Shown: positions 7,023 through 15,050, counted from the stretch's first letter. The stretch: 15,050 bases of DNA from an uncultured Alphaproteobacteria bacterium (GCA_902580265.1 CACHJY010000027.1:1-15050); one strand, 5' to 3'. Translations and numbers: made by a program. The notes: generated by a model not told the origin, from the sequence alone.

Positions 7023-9362
7023 ATGAGTACATTTAAAAAGCTATTAACTTCGATCTTTGCTGCTCTATTTCTCTTCCTTAGCCCAATAAATGTAAGAGGA
7101 GAGACACTTGAAATTATTTTTGATAGTTTCAATAAAAACGCTGCAAGAGCCACTGATATCCTATCCAAAGGAGAAGCATCCAATGAGTCTCTGAGCTATT
7201 TGAGAGCTGACTTATTCGAAGATAGAAATAAAGCTCTTCTTTTACAAAAAGAGATAAACAACAAGTATCTAATACAAAGAGGAGAGTTAAAGCTAATTGA
7301 TGATTTAGTTACAGAGAGTTCAATACAAGGGACATATATTTCGTTGAACCGGCAAAAACTGGTAAGTACTCTTGAAAAAACTACGTTCCAATTGGCTAAT
7401 ACAAAGCTTTCTCTAAGAAGAGCAGAAAGACTGATCAAAGAAATTGATGCACTAAAGAAAGTGAGATTCAATGAAAGGTTTTTTTCATTTAATCAACTTG
7501 TTTTGTTACCCACTACGTATGCTCAGGGAGCGTCTGATTTCTCAAGTTTAATTGGAAATTTTGCAGTTGATTTGTATAAAAATTTCAATACTCAAGGAAG
7601 GTGGATTAGGATGTTGTCAGTTTCTCTTCTTCCAGTAATAACTTTTTTCCTTGGCTTAATTATACTTGTTTTCCAAAAAAATATAATTGTATTCGGCAAC
7701 AAAGTCATATTATCGAAAATAAAAAATAACAATACGCTGATTTTTTTAAATCCTTTTCTTAGATTAGTTATTCAAGTGATTGGTACTACGTTGATAATCA
7801 ATTTTCTGCAAAGTCTTAGTGGAAATTATGGGCTCCCAATATTAATTGACGCTTTGCCTATGGCAGCTTTAATATTCCTACTTGGAAATTTTCTCAGAAC
7901 AGTCGTTGCGGAAGCAAAATACCGATTATCAATTGATAATTTTGGCTGCACCTTGGATCTTTCAAGATTACAGGGAGCAATATTTTGCATAGCTATTGCC
8001 TTGGGGTTTTTTACGGTAATTAGCTACTTGACTGAGAGGTCGTATCTTTCTCATGAAGCTGAGGTAACCTTAAACGCTATAGGTTTAGTAATAATTGCGA
8101 GTGTATTTAATTATGGTGTGAGAAGTGTGCAAACTCTTATTTTTTCATTAGCCAGCCTTCTGCCAGATAAGGAGAGGGGTTTAAGCTTTTTATCAGTAGA
8201 TTTTATTGCCAAAGGCGCCATTGCTCTGACTTGGGTTTTTTTAATAGGAGGTATTTTTGGCTATCTCCTAATTGCCTTCGAGATAATCAAAGCGATGAGT
8301 TATATAACGGGCATAATCATCCTTGCAGTTTTGATCGACTTTTTCTTACGCGTACTGTTTTTGTCGGAAAAGAGAAAGAAGAATAATGACGCCAGTCCAT
8401 ATTTTTTGGGTTTTAGCTTGCTTAATTTTATCGGGACTATCTTGCTTTTGGGTCTAGCTCTAGGGGTTGAGTTTTCACAATATGTGGAGCTATGGGTAAG
8501 ATTTAACGAAGGTTTAATACTAGGAGATGTTAATTTAACACCTACTTCTATTTTGAATTTTGGTGTAATATTTGGTCTAGGTTACTTTGCAACAACGGTC
8601 ATCCAGAGAATTGTAAAGAGTACTGTTTTACCCAAAACAAAAATGGATAAAGGAAGTCAAAATGCATTAGTTTCTGGTGTTGGGTATATTGGGTATACAT
8701 TAGCAGCTGTTGTTGCCTTATCTTCAATTGGATTCAATTTATCAAGTATCGCTATTGTTGCTGGAGCTCTCAGTGTAGGGATTGGTTTTGGTCTGCAAAC
8801 TATTGTATCAAATTTTGTTTCCGGAATTATTTTGCTTGTCGAGAGACCAATAAAAGAAGGTGATTGGATAGAAGCTTCAGGTTTCTCAGGCACTGTTAAA
8901 AAGATATCCGTTCGTTCAACGCAAATCGAAACATTCGATCGAGCAATGGTTGTTGTTCCAAACTCGGAATTAATCGCAGGGTCCGTTCTGAATTGGACCC
9001 ATAGTAACGAGACCGGTAGGGTGCGGGTATCGGTAGGTGTTTCCTATGATACTGACCCAAAAAGGGTAGAGAGATTATTACTGAAAGTTGGAAAAAGTCA
9101 TTCGATGGCTCTTGAAAGCCCAGAGCCATTTGTAAGATTTCAGCAATTTGGAGATAGTTCGCTAGATTTTGATTTGATTATTTATGTAAGAGATAAAAAT
9201 TATATGTTTCAAGTCAGATCGGAGCTTCATTATTCCATTTTTGAATTATTTAAAAAAGAAGGTATCGAGATCCCATTTCCACAAAGAGATTTAAATATAA
9301 AAAGCAACTCAAACTCTAATGTTAAAAAAAGAGTGTCGGTAAAGAAGGATTATACAAAATGA
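7023..9362 (+). CDS. Large MscS-family mechanosensitive channel with DUF3772-like N-terminus
   Basis: 779-aa inner-membrane channel likely protecting against hypo-osmotic shock. Residues 1-26 look like a signal peptide, and 30-150 form a charged, helical, coiled-coil-like periplasmic region ending in RRAERLIKEIDAL (132-144), typical of DUF3772 channels. Several hydrophobic helices follow between about 196 and 570. The pore helix is IAIVAGALSVGIGFGLQTIV (577-596), followed by NFVSGIILLVERPI. The cytoplasmic beta domain is about 609-665, with VPNSEL at 645-650, and the alpha/beta domain runs to the EIPFPQRD motif at 749-756. The length fits large multi-helix MscS relatives rather than the about 286-aa MscS. 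The last four bases (ATGA) overlap the start of alaX, so the two are translationally coupled. A modest Shine-Dalgarno sequence (AAGGTAGG, 7003-7010) lies 12 nt before the ATG. Confidence 0.92.
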   Translation: MSTFKKLLTSIFAALFLFLSPINVRGETLEIIFDSFNKNAARATDILSKGEASNESLSYLRADLFEDRNKALLLQKEINNKYLIQRGELKLIDDLVTESSIQGTYISLNRQKLVSTLEKTTFQLANTKLSLRRAERLIKEIDALKKVRFNERFFSFNQLVLLPTTYAQGASDFSSLIGNFAVDLYKNFNTQGRWIRMLSVSLLPVITFFLGLIILVFQKNIIVFGNKVILSKIKNNNTLIFLNPFLRLVIQVIGTTLIINFLQSLSGNYGLPILIDALPMAALIFLLGNFLRTVVAEAKYRLSIDNFGCTLDLSRLQGAIFCIAIALGFFTVISYLTERSYLSHEAEVTLNAIGLVIIASVFNYGVRSVQTLIFSLASLLPDKERGLSFLSVDFIAKGAIALTWVFLIGGIFGYLLIAFEIIKAMSYITGIIILAVLIDFFLRVLFLSEKRKKNNDASPYFLGFSLLNFIGTILLLGLALGVEFSQYVELWVRFNEGLILGDVNLTPTSILNFGVIFGLGYFATTVIQRIVKSTVLPKTKMDKGSQNALVSGVGYIGYTLAAVVALSSIGFNLSSIAIVAGALSVGIGFGLQTIVSNFVSGIILLVERPIKEGDWIEASGFSGTVKKISVRSTQIETFDRAMVVVPNSELIAGSVLNWTHSNETGRVRVSVGVSYDTDPKRVERLLLKVGKSHSMALESPEPFVRFQQFGDSSLDFDLIIYVRDKNYMFQVRSELHYSIFELFKKEGIEIPFPQRDLNIKSNSNSNVKKRVSVKKDYTK

Positions 9363-10087
9363 GTGATCAAGAATTTGTTTATAACAATGCTCCCTATAAA
9401 AAAGAACATCAAGCTAGAATACTTGGTATATCGACTGAGTTTGGAATCAAACTTGATGAGCCAATTTTTTATCCCAGAGGGGGAGGTCAGCCAGGTGACT
9501 CAGGTACTATTTTAGTTAACGGGATACATTTTAAAATAATTGATACGGTTAAGGGGCCAGAGGGCCAGGTATACGTTAAAATTGAAGATGCTGATGTTAT
9601 TACCAATTTGAAGGAGGGAACTAAAGTAACCCAAAGGCTGGCTTGGGATACTAGATACAAATATATGAAAACACACACCGCACTTCACTTGTTGTCCGTA
9701 TGTCTTCCTTTCCCTGTAACAGGAGGACAAATTACTTTTGAAAAAGGTCGAGTGGATTTTGATATGCCGGAGTCACCTAATAAGGATGAAATTACAGATA
9801 AATTGAATTCTATGGTAGAGGCAGACTACGCTGTCTCTTATGATTTAATTTCACAACAAGAACTAATAGAGAGGCCACAACTCATAAAAACAATGTCAGT
9901 AAAACCCCCACAAAATGTTGAATTTGTCCGACTAGTAAGGATAGGCAGCTCCGATAATGTTATTGATTTACAACCTTGTGGGGGGACTCATGTTAATTCA
10001 ACCAAAGAGATAGGTAAGCTATTTATTTCAAAAATAGAAAAAAAAGGCCGAATGAATAGACGTGTTTCAGTTGTCTTGCAAGATTGA
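9359..10087 (+). CDS. alaX: AlaX-type alanyl-tRNA editing protein
   Basis: 242-aa free-standing relative of the alanyl-tRNA synthetase editing domain. It hydrolyses Ser (and Gly) mischarged on tRNA-Ala in trans in the cytoplasm. The N-terminal part carries [11 protein letters not shown] (39-49), the conserved glycine-rich block. Zinc ligands are His106 and His110 (HTALH) and Cys207 and His211 (CGGTH), giving a complete HxxxH...CxxxH site. Length fits the short/medium AlaX class without a C-terminal oligomerisation domain. The start is ATG 9359, overlapping the channel stop by 4 nt. A tRNA-Ser gene follows 28 nt after the stop and may be read from the same transcript. The editing role is family knowledge; the physiological need in this organism is inferred. 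Confidence 0.93.
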   Translation: MSDQEFVYNNAPYKKEHQARILGISTEFGIKLDEPIFYPRGGGQPGDSGTILVNGIHFKIIDTVKGPEGQVYVKIEDADVITNLKEGTKVTQRLAWDTRYKYMKTHTALHLLSVCLPFPVTGGQITFEKGRVDFDMPESPNKDEITDKLNSMVEADYAVSYDLISQQELIERPQLIKTMSVKPPQNVEFVRLVRIGSSDNVIDLQPCGGTHVNSTKEIGKLFISKIEKKGRMNRRVSVVLQD

Positions 10088-10115
10088 ATAAAATACGTAG
10101 AATGCTTTAAATATC

Positions 10116-10205
10116 GGAGAGGTGGCCGAGCGGTCGAAGGCGCACGCCTGGAAAGTGTGTAGGCGGGAAACCGTCTCCAGGGTTCGAATCCCTGTCTCTC
10201 CGCCA
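10116..10205 (+). tRNA. tRNA-Ser (anticodon GGA)
   Basis: 90-nt tRNA with encoded CCA (10203-10205). The acceptor stem pairs GGAGAGG (10116-10122) with TCTCTCC (10195-10201), with one G-U pair, and the discriminator is G at 10202. The anticodon stem CACGC/GTGTG encloses CTGGAAA, with GGA at 10150-10152, reading UCC/UCU codons. The long variable arm after it is the class II hallmark of tRNA-Ser, and the T loop GGTTCGAATCC is intact. No duplicated 3' end (att-like) is seen downstream. Confidence 0.98.
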
Positions 10206-10352
10206 AACTCTTTAAAATATATAAGTTATTGATTTTATTGACTAAATATCGATGAGGTCATTACACAGGTCACTACTTTAAAACTTGTTGGACCTTGACA
10301 TGGAGTTAGCGGACCAGTTAACGTATTTATAAATAATATTTTTAACTAGACA
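10206..10352. other. Convergent gap between tRNA-Ser and the methyltransferase gene
   Basis: 147 nt without a gene. It holds short direct repeats (GGTCATTAC / GGTCACTAC at 10257-10275, AGTTA twice near 10304-10320) and a perfect AT palindrome TATTTATAAATA at 10324-10335. No convincing terminator hairpin with a T-run could be drawn for either strand. Confidence 0.4.
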
Positions 10353-11315
10353 CTAATTTTTTTGCCCTATGATGTTTTCCCAGGCAGCGACTCTTATCTT
10401 TTTATAACCCATCTTTTTAAACCATGTATAGACTTCGTAAACAGTATGAGCAGATTGATATGATGGCGTAACGCTGTCAAAAGTATCCAGGACGCTCCAT
10501 CTAACATCTGGCAATGTGACTGAAGGAAAAATTAATCTAATTGGAAGACTAAGTATTCGTGAAAAACGGCGGATATAGTGGTTTATTCTTCCAAAAATTT
10601 GAGAGTATATATACGGTAATTTTGGTCCAAAGAGTGGCCACAGTAGCTGGAATAATTTACGCCAAATCTGTACTGTTACAAAATCATAGTAACCCCCTTT
10701 TTTGTAAACTGAGATTGCAAATTCACCATCTTTTTTTAAAACTCTAGCGGCTTCTTCAACACCCTTAATTGGACTAGGTGTGTGATGTAACACTCCTATA
10801 CTGTAAGCAAAATCAAACACGCCCTCTTTGAATGGGAGGTTCAACGCATCACCTTGCACAAAAAATATTCCAGAAGTATCCAAAAAATTTTCTTTCGCAG
10901 CATCTATTGCTGATGAATAATCCAACGCTACGACTATTTTTGCACCCAATTCTTTGGAAACGTCTACAAACCTACCGGGCCCACACCCAATATCAAGAAT
11001 TAATTTATCCTTTAACTTATCATTTGTTAATTCAGTTATAGCTTTGAACATCTTTGTTGTGAGACCTGCCATTGGTCTTCCAATATTCTCGCACTCGAAT
11101 TGCACTTTTGCCCAATGATTCCATTGCCACCCAAAATTCTCAGAATAACCTTCATTCTTTACAAATCTTGGTATGCCATTAGTAATTAAAAATTCTGATT
11201 TGGATGAGTATATTTTGCCGCTCAATACTTCTCCATCGCGTTCTTGAATCACTTCTAGCTCTAGATCTTCATCTGTTTCTGGACATTTTAAGAACCTTAA
11301 ATATTCATGTCTCAT
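10353..11315 (-). CDS. Class I SAM-dependent methyltransferase with degenerate Trm112-like N-terminus
   Basis: 320-aa methyltransferase, start taken as ATG 11315 because GAGGGAG (11325-11331) lies 9 nt upstream; the longer TTG form at 11333 would start in that site. The N-terminal 50 residues resemble a Trm112-like zinc knuckle (FLKCPETDEDLELEV), but only Cys11 of the usual paired cysteines remains. Motif I is LDIGCGPGRF (107-116), motif II ends in VALDYS (130-135), and motifs IV to VI are GDALNLPF, FDFAYSIGVLHHTP and ARVLKKDGEFAISVY. The C-terminal LDTFDSVTPSYQSAHT...WFKKMGY pattern is common in methyltransferases from surface-polysaccharide and lipid-glycan loci. An epimerase gene on the same strand lies about 3.3 kb upstream, beyond the aconitase gene, which fits that theme loosely. 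The substrate is not identifiable; small-molecule, quinone-like or sugar methylation are all possible. Confidence 0.88.
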   Translation of the reverse strand: MRHEYLRFLKCPETDEDLELEVIQERDGEVLSGKIYSSKSEFLITNGIPRFVKNEGYSENFGWQWNHWAKVQFECENIGRPMAGLTTKMFKAITELTNDKLKDKLILDIGCGPGRFVDVSKELGAKIVVALDYSSAIDAAKENFLDTSGIFFVQGDALNLPFKEGVFDFAYSIGVLHHTPSPIKGVEEAARVLKKDGEFAISVYKKGGYYDFVTVQIWRKLFQLLWPLFGPKLPYIYSQIFGRINHYIRRFSRILSLPIRLIFPSVTLPDVRWSVLDTFDSVTPSYQSAHTVYEVYTWFKKMGYKKIRVAAWENIIGQKN

Positions 11316-11324
11316 GCTTTTTTT

Positions 11325-11331
11325 CTCCCTC
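11325..11331 (-). promoter_or_regulatory. Ribosome-binding site of the methyltransferase gene
   Basis: GAGGGAG on the minus strand, 9 nt before the ATG at 11315. It decides the start against the TTG at 11333. Confidence 0.6.
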
Positions 11332-11346
11332 AACTAACGAACTTTT

Positions 11347-11390
11347 CAGCTTTCAAGCTGTAAAGCCAAACTCTTTGCATAGGCGCTTTA
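11347..11390 (-). promoter_or_regulatory. Two adjacent inverted repeats in the methyltransferase leader
   Basis: CAGCTT-TC-AAGCTG (11347-11360) can form a 5-bp stem with a 4-nt loop. Directly next to it TAAAGC (11361-11366) pairs with GCTTTA (11385-11390) across 18 nt. Both lie 30-75 nt upstream of the ATG, in the likely untranslated leader. They may be a leader structure, an operator or chance; no T-run follows, so a simple terminator is unlikely. Confidence 0.3.
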
Positions 11391-11590
11391 CTTCTTTCAG
11401 TACGTTTTCACCAAAGCTATTAGTTACATTTATAGCAATATTATGGTTTTAATCCTAAGGTTATGAAATTTTTTTCTTCAACAAAACTATTGATAATCTC
11501 AAACTTATATAATTTAGATGGCGAAAACGGGAAATAAGAAGTTAACGCTTGGGAAAAGTAAATCAGTCATTAACTAATTTTTTTTGGATT

Positions 11591-14383
11591 TTAAAAGTGA
11601 ACGGATGAAGTATCTAGAGGTTTCTCTGATGGTGGTTTGAATTTTGTGAGGTCAATGTTTCTAACCGCTTCTTTATATTCATCCAAAGTTGGTGTTCTTC
11701 CTAATATCGCTGATAGTACCACTACGGGCGTTGAAGCAAGAAGAGACTCTCCCTTTTTTTCGGCTGAGTCTTCTACTACCCTGCCTTTAAAGAGACGCGT
11801 TGATGTTGCGAGAACTGTATCACCTTTTTCAGCCTTTTCCTGGTTTCCCATACAAAGGTTGCACCCTGGCCTCTCAAGGTACAATATATTTTCATACTCA
11901 ACTCTTGCAGCTTGCTTAGGGTTTTTGTCATCAAACTGGAAACCAGCATATTTTTTTAGAATATCCCAATCTCCCTCATCCTTGAGTTCATCTATAATAT
12001 TATATGTAGGTGCAGCCACTACTAAAGGTGCCTTAAACTTAACTTCACCTGATTTTTCCTCAAGATTGCGTAACATTTGAGCGACAATTTTCATATCTCC
12101 CTTATGAACCATACATGATCCAACAAATCCTAGGTCCACCGTTTTTTCTGCCCTGTAAAAAGATATAGGTCGAATAGTGTCGTGTGTGTATCTTTTGGAA
12201 ATATCTACGTTGCTGACATCTGGATCTGCAATCATCGGTTCATCGATTTCGTTTAAATCTACAACAACTTCTGCAAAATACTTTGCATCTCTGTCTGGTG
12301 TTAAAGCTGGCCGCTCTCCAGACTTTAATTCTTCCATTCTTATCATAGCTTTATCTGCCAACCGTTTTAAAGTTTTATTTTTATTATCCATTCCTTTCTC
12401 AATCATCTTCTCTATCCGTTTTTTTGATACGTCTAATGACTCAATTAAAGTAATGTCATTGGAAATGCAGACGGCAGCTTTTGCTTTCATTTCGGCAGTC
12501 CAGTCGGTAAAGGTAAATGCTTGATCCGACATTAGAGTGCCAGTATGTACTTCGATAACTCTTCCTTGAAAAATATTGTCACCAAATTGCTTTAACATTT
12601 GTGCTTGGGTAGAATGGACAACATCTCTAAAATCAACATGGCTGTATAAATTGCCTTTGAAAGTGACCTTTACCGACTCAGGAATTGGCATTGTTACTTC
12701 ACCAGTTGCGAGGGCGAGTGCCACGGTACCAGAATCTGCTCCAAAGGCTATGCCTTTTGACATTCTCGTATGCGAATCCCCTCCAATAATAATTGCCCAA
12801 TCATCAATCGTAAGGTCATTGAGCACCTTATGTATTACATCTGTCATCGAGTGATAAATTCCCTTTGGGTCACGGGCTGTGATTAGACCAAAGTCATGCA
12901 TAAACTCCATTAATCTTGGAACATTATTTTGTGCTTTTATGTCCCACACTGAAGCGGTGTGACAACCAGATTGATATGCCCCATCAAGTGATGGAGATAT
13001 AACCGTAGCAGCCATTGCTTCTAACTCTTGTGAAGTCATTAGTCCCGTGGTGTCCTGCGATCCAACAAAGTTTACTTTTACGCGCACATCGGAACCGGCG
13101 AAGAGGTTTTTATGGTTTGTAACACCTACAGCATTTTTATTAAATATTTTCTCAACCGCAGTGAGTCCCTGTCCTTCAAAATGTACCTCTCTTGGCAAAG
13201 CAAATACAGATTCAGGATCTTTATTTAAAACACGGGCTGCAAAATTTTGAAGTTTCTTCCCAAAAACTACTGCATAGGATCCTCCAGCTTTCATAAACTC
13301 TACTTTTTGATTAGTGAAAGAAGAGCTTATATCTACTAAATCCTTATTCTCTTCTTCATCATAAAGCTTCTTTTTTCTGGTATTAATGGTAAACACAGTT
13401 CCCGTTTCAACGGAATATAATTGTTCTAAAATGGGATCACCATCATTATTTAAAATCATGTTTCCATCAGAGTCTTTCTTCTTAACCCAATTTTTAAGGT
13501 CTATTCCAATGCCTCCTGTTACCCCAACAGTAGTGAGAAAAATCGGTGATATGCCATTGGTTCCAGCAACGATTGGTGCCAAGTTTACATATGGAATGTA
13601 GGGACTAGCCTTCTTACCTGTCCAAAGAGCAACATTATTTACGCCTGACATTCTAGAGGAACCAACTCCCATTGTACCCTTTTCCGCAACAAGCATAATA
13701 CTTTTATCTGGATGATCTCTTTTAAGTTGTTTGATTTCATTCTGAGCCTGTTTGGATATAAAACATTGTCCATGAAGTTCTCTATCAGAGCGAGAGTGAG
13801 CCTGATTACCAGGTGAAAGTAAGTCAGTAGAAATATCACCTTCAGAGGCAACATAGGTTACGACCTTTATTTTTTCTGGAATGGCATTTAGCTTTGTAAA
13901 AAATTCAGCTTTTGAATAACTTTTTAATATATCATGAGCTATCTTGTTGCCAGCTTTAAATTTTTCTTCAAGCCTATTTGTATCCGATTCATAAAGAAAG
14001 ACCTGCGTTTTTAAAACTGTTGCTGCTTGCTTTGCAATCATAATGTCTTCATGGAAAGCAAGATCTAAAAGAACGTCTACCGATGGGCCACCTTTCATAT
14101 GCGAAAGTAACTCAAAAGCAAATTTTTGGTCAATTTCATCTATACACGTATTTTTTAGAATTAGTCTCTTTAAGAACTTTGCTTTTACAGAGGCTGCACT
14201 AGTGGTGCCGGGTAATGTATTATATATGAAATGTTTAAGAGCATCATCCCTATCGGTAGACTTTGGGTCCAAAATTATATCTATAACTTCTTCCAACAGA
14301 TTCCCTTGATCAATAGGCTTTGGACCAAGCCCAAGTTTTGAACGCTCTATGATTTCTTGTAAATACTCCTCATATAACTTCAA
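11591..14383 (-). CDS. acnB: Bifunctional aconitate hydratase 2 / 2-methylisocitrate dehydratase (AcnB), long form
   Basis: 930-aa [4Fe-4S] enzyme interconverting citrate and isocitrate in the TCA cycle; AcnB proteins often also act in the methylcitrate cycle. An N-terminal HEAT-like region (1 to about 160) is followed by the swivel domain carrying GVGSSRMSGVNN (239-250), then the catalytic domains. SQDTTG is at 442-447, GGDSHTR at 534-540, and cluster ligands are Cys757 (GSCM), Cys841 and Cys844 (PGCNLCMGNQ). The N-terminus aligns with E. coli AcnB from its first residue (EEYLQEIIERS...GPKPID), supporting the TTG start at 14383. It is about 65 aa longer than E. coli AcnB (865 aa). Much of the excess is a charged insertion around 300-360 in the swivel domain, a form I associate with Bacteroidota-like AcnB. 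It is apparently transcribed alone, with 221 nt upstream and 275 nt downstream. Confidence 0.97.
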   Translation of the reverse strand: MKLYEEYLQEIIERSKLGLGPKPIDQGNLLEEVIDIILDPKSTDRDDALKHFIYNTLPGTTSAASVKAKFLKRLILKNTCIDEIDQKFAFELLSHMKGGPSVDVLLDLAFHEDIMIAKQAATVLKTQVFLYESDTNRLEEKFKAGNKIAHDILKSYSKAEFFTKLNAIPEKIKVVTYVASEGDISTDLLSPGNQAHSRSDRELHGQCFISKQAQNEIKQLKRDHPDKSIMLVAEKGTMGVGSSRMSGVNNVALWTGKKASPYIPYVNLAPIVAGTNGISPIFLTTVGVTGGIGIDLKNWVKKKDSDGNMILNNDGDPILEQLYSVETGTVFTINTRKKKLYDEEENKDLVDISSSFTNQKVEFMKAGGSYAVVFGKKLQNFAARVLNKDPESVFALPREVHFEGQGLTAVEKIFNKNAVGVTNHKNLFAGSDVRVKVNFVGSQDTTGLMTSQELEAMAATVISPSLDGAYQSGCHTASVWDIKAQNNVPRLMEFMHDFGLITARDPKGIYHSMTDVIHKVLNDLTIDDWAIIIGGDSHTRMSKGIAFGADSGTVALALATGEVTMPIPESVKVTFKGNLYSHVDFRDVVHSTQAQMLKQFGDNIFQGRVIEVHTGTLMSDQAFTFTDWTAEMKAKAAVCISNDITLIESLDVSKKRIEKMIEKGMDNKNKTLKRLADKAMIRMEELKSGERPALTPDRDAKYFAEVVVDLNEIDEPMIADPDVSNVDISKRYTHDTIRPISFYRAEKTVDLGFVGSCMVHKGDMKIVAQMLRNLEEKSGEVKFKAPLVVAAPTYNIIDELKDEGDWDILKKYAGFQFDDKNPKQAARVEYENILYLERPGCNLCMGNQEKAEKGDTVLATSTRLFKGRVVEDSAEKKGESLLASTPVVVLSAILGRTPTLDEYKEAVRNIDLTKFKPPSEKPLDTSSVHF

Positions 14384-14388
14384 ATTTA

Positions 14389-14395
14389 CCCCCTC
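14389..14395 (-). promoter_or_regulatory. Ribosome-binding site of acnB, supporting a TTG start
   Basis: GAGGGGG on the minus strand lies 5 nt before TTG 14383. The nearby ATG within AGTATGAGGGGGTAA is immediately closed by a stop, so TTG is the start. Confidence 0.7.
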
Positions 14396-14485
14396 ATACT
14401 ACAGTTGAAATGCGAATAACTATTTATTAAAGATTTACTTCTATAAAAAACATTATTATTTTTAGTTCATTCATGCAAGGTTTCG

Positions 14486-14514
14486 AAAAAAAAAGCCGAT
14501 CAAAAAGGTCTTTT
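14486..14514 (-). terminator. Candidate Rho-independent terminator of the epimerase gene
   Basis: On the minus strand AAAAGACC pairs with GGCTTTT (one bulged A) around a 9-nt loop, and the 3' arm continues into a run of nine T. It lies about 90 nt after the epimerase stop and about 100 nt before acnB, a fitting position. The stem is AT-rich and weak. Confidence 0.4.
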
Positions 14515-14604
14515 AGAGAAGGTCAGAGTAAACATTTTAACTAATTTGTGCATTCAAATTAAATAACATTCATTAAAGGGAGCTAAACCAAGTTGGTTCA
14601 TATT

Positions 14605-15050
14605 TTAAATAAAAAATCTAATTAAGCTCAAAATCTTTTGTTTTACTTTTTTTTGATGCAAAGACCGATTTTTTTGATAGCCGTTTAAACTCTCATTCTT
14701 TAAATACCAATCATAGCTTTCGCAAATTGAATCGATATTACTATATTTAGTTGTGTAACCTAACTCAGATTTAACTTTTTTGTTATCAAAGTATAATGAT
14801 CTTCCATACATGAAAGCATGGTACTTACCGAGCGGCGATAAACCAACAATACTCGAAATATTCATTCCAAGTTCGGCCAAACCTCTTGGTAAAGATTTAA
14901 TTTTACTTCCCGTTCCCGCATGTTGGATTAAACCTTCTAACGTTTCTCGCATGGTACAATAGTTAAATGCTCCTGCGTTATACAAGGCTGGTTTAGGAGT
15001 CTGAGATACTAGCCAGCAAATATTTGCTAAATCTTCAGCGTGAATAAATT
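14605..15050 (-). CDS. NAD-dependent epimerase/dehydratase, C-terminal part (5' truncated at window edge)
   Basis: The frame is open from the right edge to a TAA at 14607-14605, giving the last 147 or so residues of an extended SDR. It begins FIHAEDLANICWLV, the usual (F)(I/V)H(V)(D/E)DLA segment after the catalytic domain, followed by LYNAGAFNYCTMRETL, HAGTGSKIKSLP, LSPLGKYHAFMYGRSLYFD and SELGYTTKYSN, all typical of NAD-dependent nucleotide-sugar epimerase-like proteins. The TTG at 14985 is internal. The Rossmann fold and catalytic Tyr/Lys lie outside the window, so the exact reaction is not readable. Lysine-rich last 20 residues are unlike the rest and may be a lineage-specific tail. It is on the same strand as acnB but probably ends at its own terminator. 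Confidence 0.9.
   Translation of the reverse strand, partial: FIHAEDLANICWLVSQTPKPALYNAGAFNYCTMRETLEGLIQHAGTGSKIKSLPRGLAELGMNISSIVGLSPLGKYHAFMYGRSLYFDNKKVKSELGYTTKYSNIDSICESYDWYLKNESLNGYQKNRSLHQKKVKQKILSLIRFFI

Larger units (their letters stand above)
14384..14604. other. Intergenic region between the epimerase and acnB genes
   Basis: 221 nt holding the candidate terminator, the acnB ribosome-binding site and presumably the acnB promoter, for which I find no convincing hexamer pair. A near-palindrome AACCAA-G-TTGGTT lies at 14586-14598, just after the epimerase stop. Confidence 0.4.

Noticed and set aside
10324..10335. TATTTATAAATA as a terminator
   Set aside because: It is a loopless AT palindrome that would make no stable hairpin and is not followed by a T-run of its own.
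10206..10352. Integration site of a mobile element at the tRNA-Ser 3' end
   Set aside because: No repeat of the tRNA 3' end, integrase or phage gene is present within the window.
11637..14309. Several plus-strand open frames opposite acnB
   Set aside because: They are antisense shadows of a well-conserved gene, with no family motifs and no ribosome-binding sites of note.
1..15050. CRISPR array, insertion sequence, toxin-antitoxin or defence system
   Set aside because: No regularly spaced repeats, transposase, nuclease or small paired genes were seen on either strand.

Overview
This is an AT-rich (by eye roughly one third G+C), densely packed chromosomal window from a free-living, probably marine proteobacterium. 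Support for this comes from gene families rather than ribosomal RNA. The mechanosensitive channel has the DUF3772-type N-terminus that I associate with Alphaproteobacteria. The photolyase / flavin oxidase / DUF1365 / Cfa-like / SDR set resembles the photo-oxidative-stress clusters of Alphaproteobacteria and marine Gammaproteobacteria. The AcnB-type aconitase is less typical of Alphaproteobacteria, so the class is left open. TTG appears as a start codon at least twice.

Region 1 (1-5303, + strand) is a tight operon: photolyase (5' end outside the window), COG2907 flavoprotein, DUF1365 protein, Cfa-like methyltransferase and a GPH-family MFS transporter, with gaps of 1-20 nt. Region 2 (5296-6815, - strand) converges on it: a Tat-like exported DUF6134 protein followed by a short-chain dehydrogenase, overlapping each other by 16 nt and overlapping the transporter 3' end by 8 nt. 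Together they look like a light / singlet-oxygen protection and membrane-lipid-modification island. The Cfa-like enzyme lacks the Cys and His of canonical cyclopropane synthases. With the neighbouring flavin oxidase this suggests a methylated, desaturated or furan-type fatty acid rather than a cyclopropane; that chemistry is inference.

Region 3 (6816-7022) is the divergent control region. It holds a 12-bp palindrome, two copies of a 14-bp repeat that each cover a -35-like element, and a plausible promoter for the - strand pair. Region 4 (7023-10205, + strand) has a large MscS-family channel, an AlaX trans-editing protein translationally coupled to it (ATGA overlap), and a complete tRNA-Ser(GGA) 28 nt further on.

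Region 5 (10353-15050, - strand) carries a SAM methyltransferase of the kind found in surface-glycan loci, a long (930 aa) AcnB aconitase starting at TTG behind a strong ribosome-binding site, and the C-terminal part of an NAD-dependent epimerase that runs off the right edge. I found no insertion sequence, integrase, CRISPR array or phage gene. No gene-free stretch exceeds 300 nt.
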